From Nocardioidaceae bacterium (GTDB lineage: Bacteria; Actinomycetota; Actinomycetes; Propionibacteriales; Nocardioidaceae), in assembly GCA_013696065.1 (NCBI GenBank), contig JACCZJ010000425.1, positions 1 through 5,281 of the forward strand: DNA of 5,281 bases, read 5' to 3'. Positions 5,207 through 5,281 of the stretch are shown here, piece after piece. The notes beneath the pieces were generated by a model, which saw only the letters and a program-made list of their open reading frames with translations, searched no databases and had not been told where the DNA came from. A program made the position numbers and the translations under genes. Positions within the stretch are counted from its first letter, which is position 1; each line of letters opens with the position of its first letter.

Positions 5207-5221
5207 GAAAGGAGTATCTCC

Positions 5222-5281
5222 ATGAATGTGCCGCCCGAAGACCTGGCCCGCGTCCATATGGACGCCCGCCTCGAGCAGGCC
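5222..5281 (+). CDS. Unidentified protein, N-terminal 20 residues (partial)
   Basis: An ATG at 5222, with AGGAG (5210-5214) 7 nt upstream, opens a frame that stays open to the window end. The visible residues (MNVPPEDLARVHMDARLEQA) are charged and probably helical, without a signal peptide or membrane segment. I do not recognise a family. It lies 73 bp after whiB7 on the same strand and may be partly co-transcribed with it. Confidence 0.6.
   Translation, partial: MNVPPEDLARVHMDARLEQA

Noticed and set aside
4868..5257. 129-residue ORF on the - strand over whiB7
   Set aside because: whiB7 is unambiguous on the + strand; the reverse frame has no recognisable domain and would cross the post-whiB7 hairpins.
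1..5281. CRISPR arrays, insertion sequences, tRNA or rRNA genes
   Set aside because: No spaced repeats, transposase motifs, terminal inverted repeats or RNA gene signatures were seen anywhere in the window.

Overview
High-GC DNA with actinobacterial gene content. The order adnB-like helicase-nuclease end, nudC, mycoredoxin, uvrD2, whiB7 follows the Mycobacterium tuberculosis block Rv3201c–Rv3197A, so the source is an actinomycete. A non-mycobacterial member (for example Micrococcales-like) is a guess; nothing in the window fixes the genus.

Layout. Bases 1-255 (+) are the 3' end of an AdnB/RecB-type helicase-nuclease. It converges, with 4 bp between stop codons, on an E. coli-type purine nucleoside phosphorylase, deoD (260-976, -). 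nudC (1039-1971, +), an NADH/NAD-RNA pyrophosphatase, is divergent from deoD and overlaps the tail of the mycoredoxin gene mrx1 (1949-2191, -) by 23 bp. A 102-bp divergent spacer separates mrx1 from uvrD2 (2294-4393, +), a helicase with a tetracysteine motif and HRDC domain. A 467-bp stretch without an annotated protein gene (4394-4860) is a complete regulatory leader: AT-rich WhiB7-type site, promoter, a translated-looking 90-codon upstream ORF, competing hairpins and a strong intrinsic terminator. It leads into whiB7 (4861-5148, +), an Fe-S, AT-hook transcription activator of intrinsic antibiotic resistance. After a short structured spacer, an unidentified gene begins at 5222 and runs off the window.

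How it works together. The helicases serve DNA break processing and repair, mrx1 and nudC serve redox and NAD(H) homeostasis, deoD serves purine salvage, and whiB7 is a stress-responsive regulator. The most interesting part is the whiB7 leader. It contains a perfect 9-nt complement (4617-4625) to the upstream side of the terminator (4791-4799), and this element can alternatively be locked in a local hairpin (4600-4626) inside the upstream ORF. This suggests ribosome-controlled attenuation that would turn whiB7 on when translation is impaired. Leader attenuation of whiB7 is known in mycobacteria and Streptomyces; the specific pairing partners given here are my own reading.
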